In this document: positions 14,522 through 15,756 of the stretch, in pieces
How positions within the stretch are numbered: the first letter of the stretch is position 1
Layout of the letters: the number at the start of each line of letters is the position of its first letter
Assembly: GCA_947258625.1 (NCBI GenBank)
Contig: CAMYJN010000008.1
Location: 1 to 15,756 of the forward strand
Source of the DNA: an uncultured Polyangiaceae bacterium
GTDB lineage: Bacteria; Myxococcota_A; Polyangia; Polyangiales; Houyiibacteriaceae
Reading direction: 5' to 3'
Length of the DNA stretch: 15,756 bases
Position numbers and translations under genes: made by a program
The notes under the pieces: generated by a model
The model's input: only the letters and a program-made list of their open reading frames with translations
What the model was told of the DNA's origin: nothing
Databases searched by the model: none

Positions 14522-15429
14522 TGATCGACCGTATCGTTTTCGAATATGTGCAGAAAGCCAGCCCAGCCCGTGACATCGAAATCCAACTTCAGTGCGTTCT
14601 TGCCGGCTGCCTTGTCAGCACCTGGCGGATGGGTCGTTGTCGTAGAGATGCTTATGGCGCTACTTCCATCGGTAAACGTAACGAAACCAATTGGAATTCC
14701 AAACTCGTCTTTCCCAGACCGCAAGCCGGACTCAAAATCATCAAAGACTCCCGCTTCGACTCTTGTCGAGCCGGCATCCGCTGCACGCGGGGGACTTTTT
14801 CGTGCCTGATCAACTTGCGCCTCGAAAGCGGTCATACCGACAGCCGTGGCTTTCTTCACTAATCTGTCGCGCGCTGCTTCGGATGTACCCCTAGCGCTCA
14901 GCTTCGCATCGGCAAACAACTGGTGATGGGAGTTCAGCAGAAACGAAAACGCGTTCTGACCCTGTCGGTCAAAGACGTAGCAATGAATGCCAAATATGGG
15001 TTGACCGTTGACGGGCCAAACGAGCTCCATGAAGAGGTGGTAATCGGCAGCAGACGTCTGGCCCTTCAGTGTTTCTGCAATCCGCTGCATGTCGTTGAGG
15101 AATAGATCCCACTGAGATGTCGCTTCCAGTCTTCCCAAATCGACACGGCCCGATCCTGCTGCGGCGGCCGCAATTTCGTTCTCGCGGATCAAGGCAATGA
15201 TCTGTTTCTGTGATGGGAAAGAGTGCGATGTTCTATCGGCCTTGCGAACGATGGTGGGATAGACTGCAATCGTCGCCGTATCCACCGCATTGAGAAACGC
15301 AGAAGTGTACTCGCTGTACGGACGAAAACCGGGGTCGCCGAGTTTGTCGTCGCTCTCATGCGCCAACGCCGGGAGCGACAAAACTGCGCCCAGCGCGCAG
15401 AAACATAGAAATCCGAATAAGTAACGCAC
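14503..15429 (-). CDS. 5' part of split secreted protein: signal peptide, unknown domain, first half of CBM11-like domain
   Basis: A 308-residue frame starting at GTG 15429, with AAGGTGA upstream. Residues 1-23 are a signal peptide (MRYLFGFLCFCALGAVLSLP then ALA, cut before H24). Residues about 25-215 are an unrecognised domain with IATIAVYPTIVR-like and LFMELVWPVNGQPIFGIHCYVFDRQGQNAFSFLLNSHHQLFADA segments, partly reminiscent of small mixed alpha/beta domains. From about 228 (VFDDFESGL) begins a CBM11/CIA30-like beta-sandwich, with TTTHPPGADKAAGKNALKLDFDVTGWAGFLHIFEN. It breaks off at DQWTRRR where the family continues for about 35 more residues before the DDAER segment now found in the next frame. 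It is expected to be periplasmic or secreted if expressed. The first-domain function is unknown. Confidence 0.65.
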   Translation of the reverse strand: MRYLFGFLCFCALGAVLSLPALAHESDDKLGDPGFRPYSEYTSAFLNAVDTATIAVYPTIVRKADRTSHSFPSQKQIIALIRENEIAAAAAGSGRVDLGRLEATSQWDLFLNDMQRIAETLKGQTSAADYHLFMELVWPVNGQPIFGIHCYVFDRQGQNAFSFLLNSHHQLFADAKLSARGTSEAARDRLVKKATAVGMTAFEAQVDQARKSPPRAADAGSTRVEAGVFDDFESGLRSGKDEFGIPIGFVTFTDGSSAISISTTTTHPPGADKAAGKNALKLDFDVTGWAGFLHIFENDTVDQWTRRR

Positions 15430-15444
15430 GACAACTTCACCTTT

Positions 15445-15464
15445 GACCGACCAACAGGCCGGTC
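15445..15464 (-). promoter_or_regulatory. Hairpin next to the ribosome binding site of the CBM11-like gene
   Basis: On the minus strand GACCGGCC, loop TGTT and GGTCGGTC pair over 8 bp (with one G-U), ending directly before AAAGGTGA (15444-15437), the probable ribosome binding site of the GTG at 15429. It could affect ribosome access or protect the 5' end; no known riboswitch or operator was recognised. Confidence 0.4.
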
Positions 15465-15604
15465 ACACAAAGCAACGTGGGTCGTCACCAAACCCGTCGC
15501 TATACGTAATTCTTTAGTCCTTGTCTGGCGCGCTCGGCTGTCCCGAGCAGGCGCGGGCTGCAGGGTAGGGCGATTTCATCTTTGCCTACGTGACCTGCCT
15601 GGCA

Positions 15605-15756
15605 TCACTTTCGTGAAGCCAGCAAAGCGTTCATCCACTGAAACGGATTGCCAGTTCCCGTGTAGACCGGGGTGACTTCCCTCTTTATCTTCAACAGCTC
15701 GTACACGCCAATCTGGGCAGAGCGAGTTGAATAATCCACCAGAAATACACAGTCGT
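15605..15756 (-). CDS. C-terminal end of an unidentified gene, cut by the window edge
   Basis: A minus-strand frame enters at the right edge and gives 49 residues before TGA (15607-15605): DCVFLVDYSTRSAQIGVYEL, then LKIKREVTPVYTGTGNPFQW and MNALLASRK. Hydrophobic strand and helix spacing and codon use look like a real protein end, and the other two frames on this strand are less protein-like. I do not recognise the family. The 175 bp between it and the GTG at 15429 contain an imperfect GC-rich stem (about 15528-15554, GCTCGG-CTGTC-CCGAGC core) without a T-run. Confidence 0.5.
   Translation of the reverse strand, partial: DCVFLVDYSTRSAQIGVYELLKIKREVTPVYTGTGNPFQWMNALLASRK

Noticed and set aside
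15528..15554. GC-rich stem as an intrinsic terminator for the right-edge gene
   Set aside because: The stem has a 2-nt bulge and no T-tract on either strand.

Overview
The window is GC-rich by eye, with GTG starts, short intergenic gaps and strongly biased third codon positions. It looks like chromosomal DNA of a member of the Myxococcota or a related deltaproteobacterial lineage. Evidence for this is two Hanks-type kinases with the 'HRDVSPSN' catalytic loop, a long myxobacterial-style coiled-coil protein, a conserved hypothetical of a type I associate with myxobacteria, an ECF sigma/anti-sigma pair and a sigma-54-type promoter. The lineage is inferred from protein style; there is no marker gene such as rRNA.

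Layout. (1) 40-114 is a tRNA-Cys on the minus strand. (2) 220-3905 holds aconitase A and a sulfotransferase on the plus strand, 17 nt apart. They meet a minus-strand pair, a HAD phosphatase followed by a SAM methyltransferase, whose last stop codon overlaps that of the sulfotransferase. (3) A single tatA (5551-5799) converges on a 253-residue solenoid-like hypothetical. (4) A plus-strand regulatory run follows: a PHA-regulator-type DNA-binding protein, an ECF sigma factor and its zinc-binding membrane anti-sigma factor, the last two overlapping by ATGA. (5) Behind a good sigma-70 promoter lies a 559-residue coiled-coil protein, which overlaps tail-to-tail with a complete Ser/Thr kinase. (6) Divergent from the kinase is a near-consensus -24/-12 promoter, then a 30-codon small ORF whose stop overlaps the start of a secreted beta-barrel-like protein. 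(7) From 12818 onward the region looks accessory or decayed: about 340 bp without a gene, a second kinase copy about 92% identical to the first but cut off just before its APE motif, and a secreted CBM11-like/TPR protein split by an apparent internal deletion. The end of an unidentified gene lies at the right edge.

The first two-thirds of the window is ordinary housekeeping and regulatory chromosome. The most interesting parts are the sigma-54/small-ORF/outer-membrane unit set against a divergent kinase, the duplicated and truncated kinase with a shared element ahead of both starts, and the broken carbohydrate-binding/TPR gene. I see no CRISPR array, no intact transposase or integrase, and no recognisable defence system.
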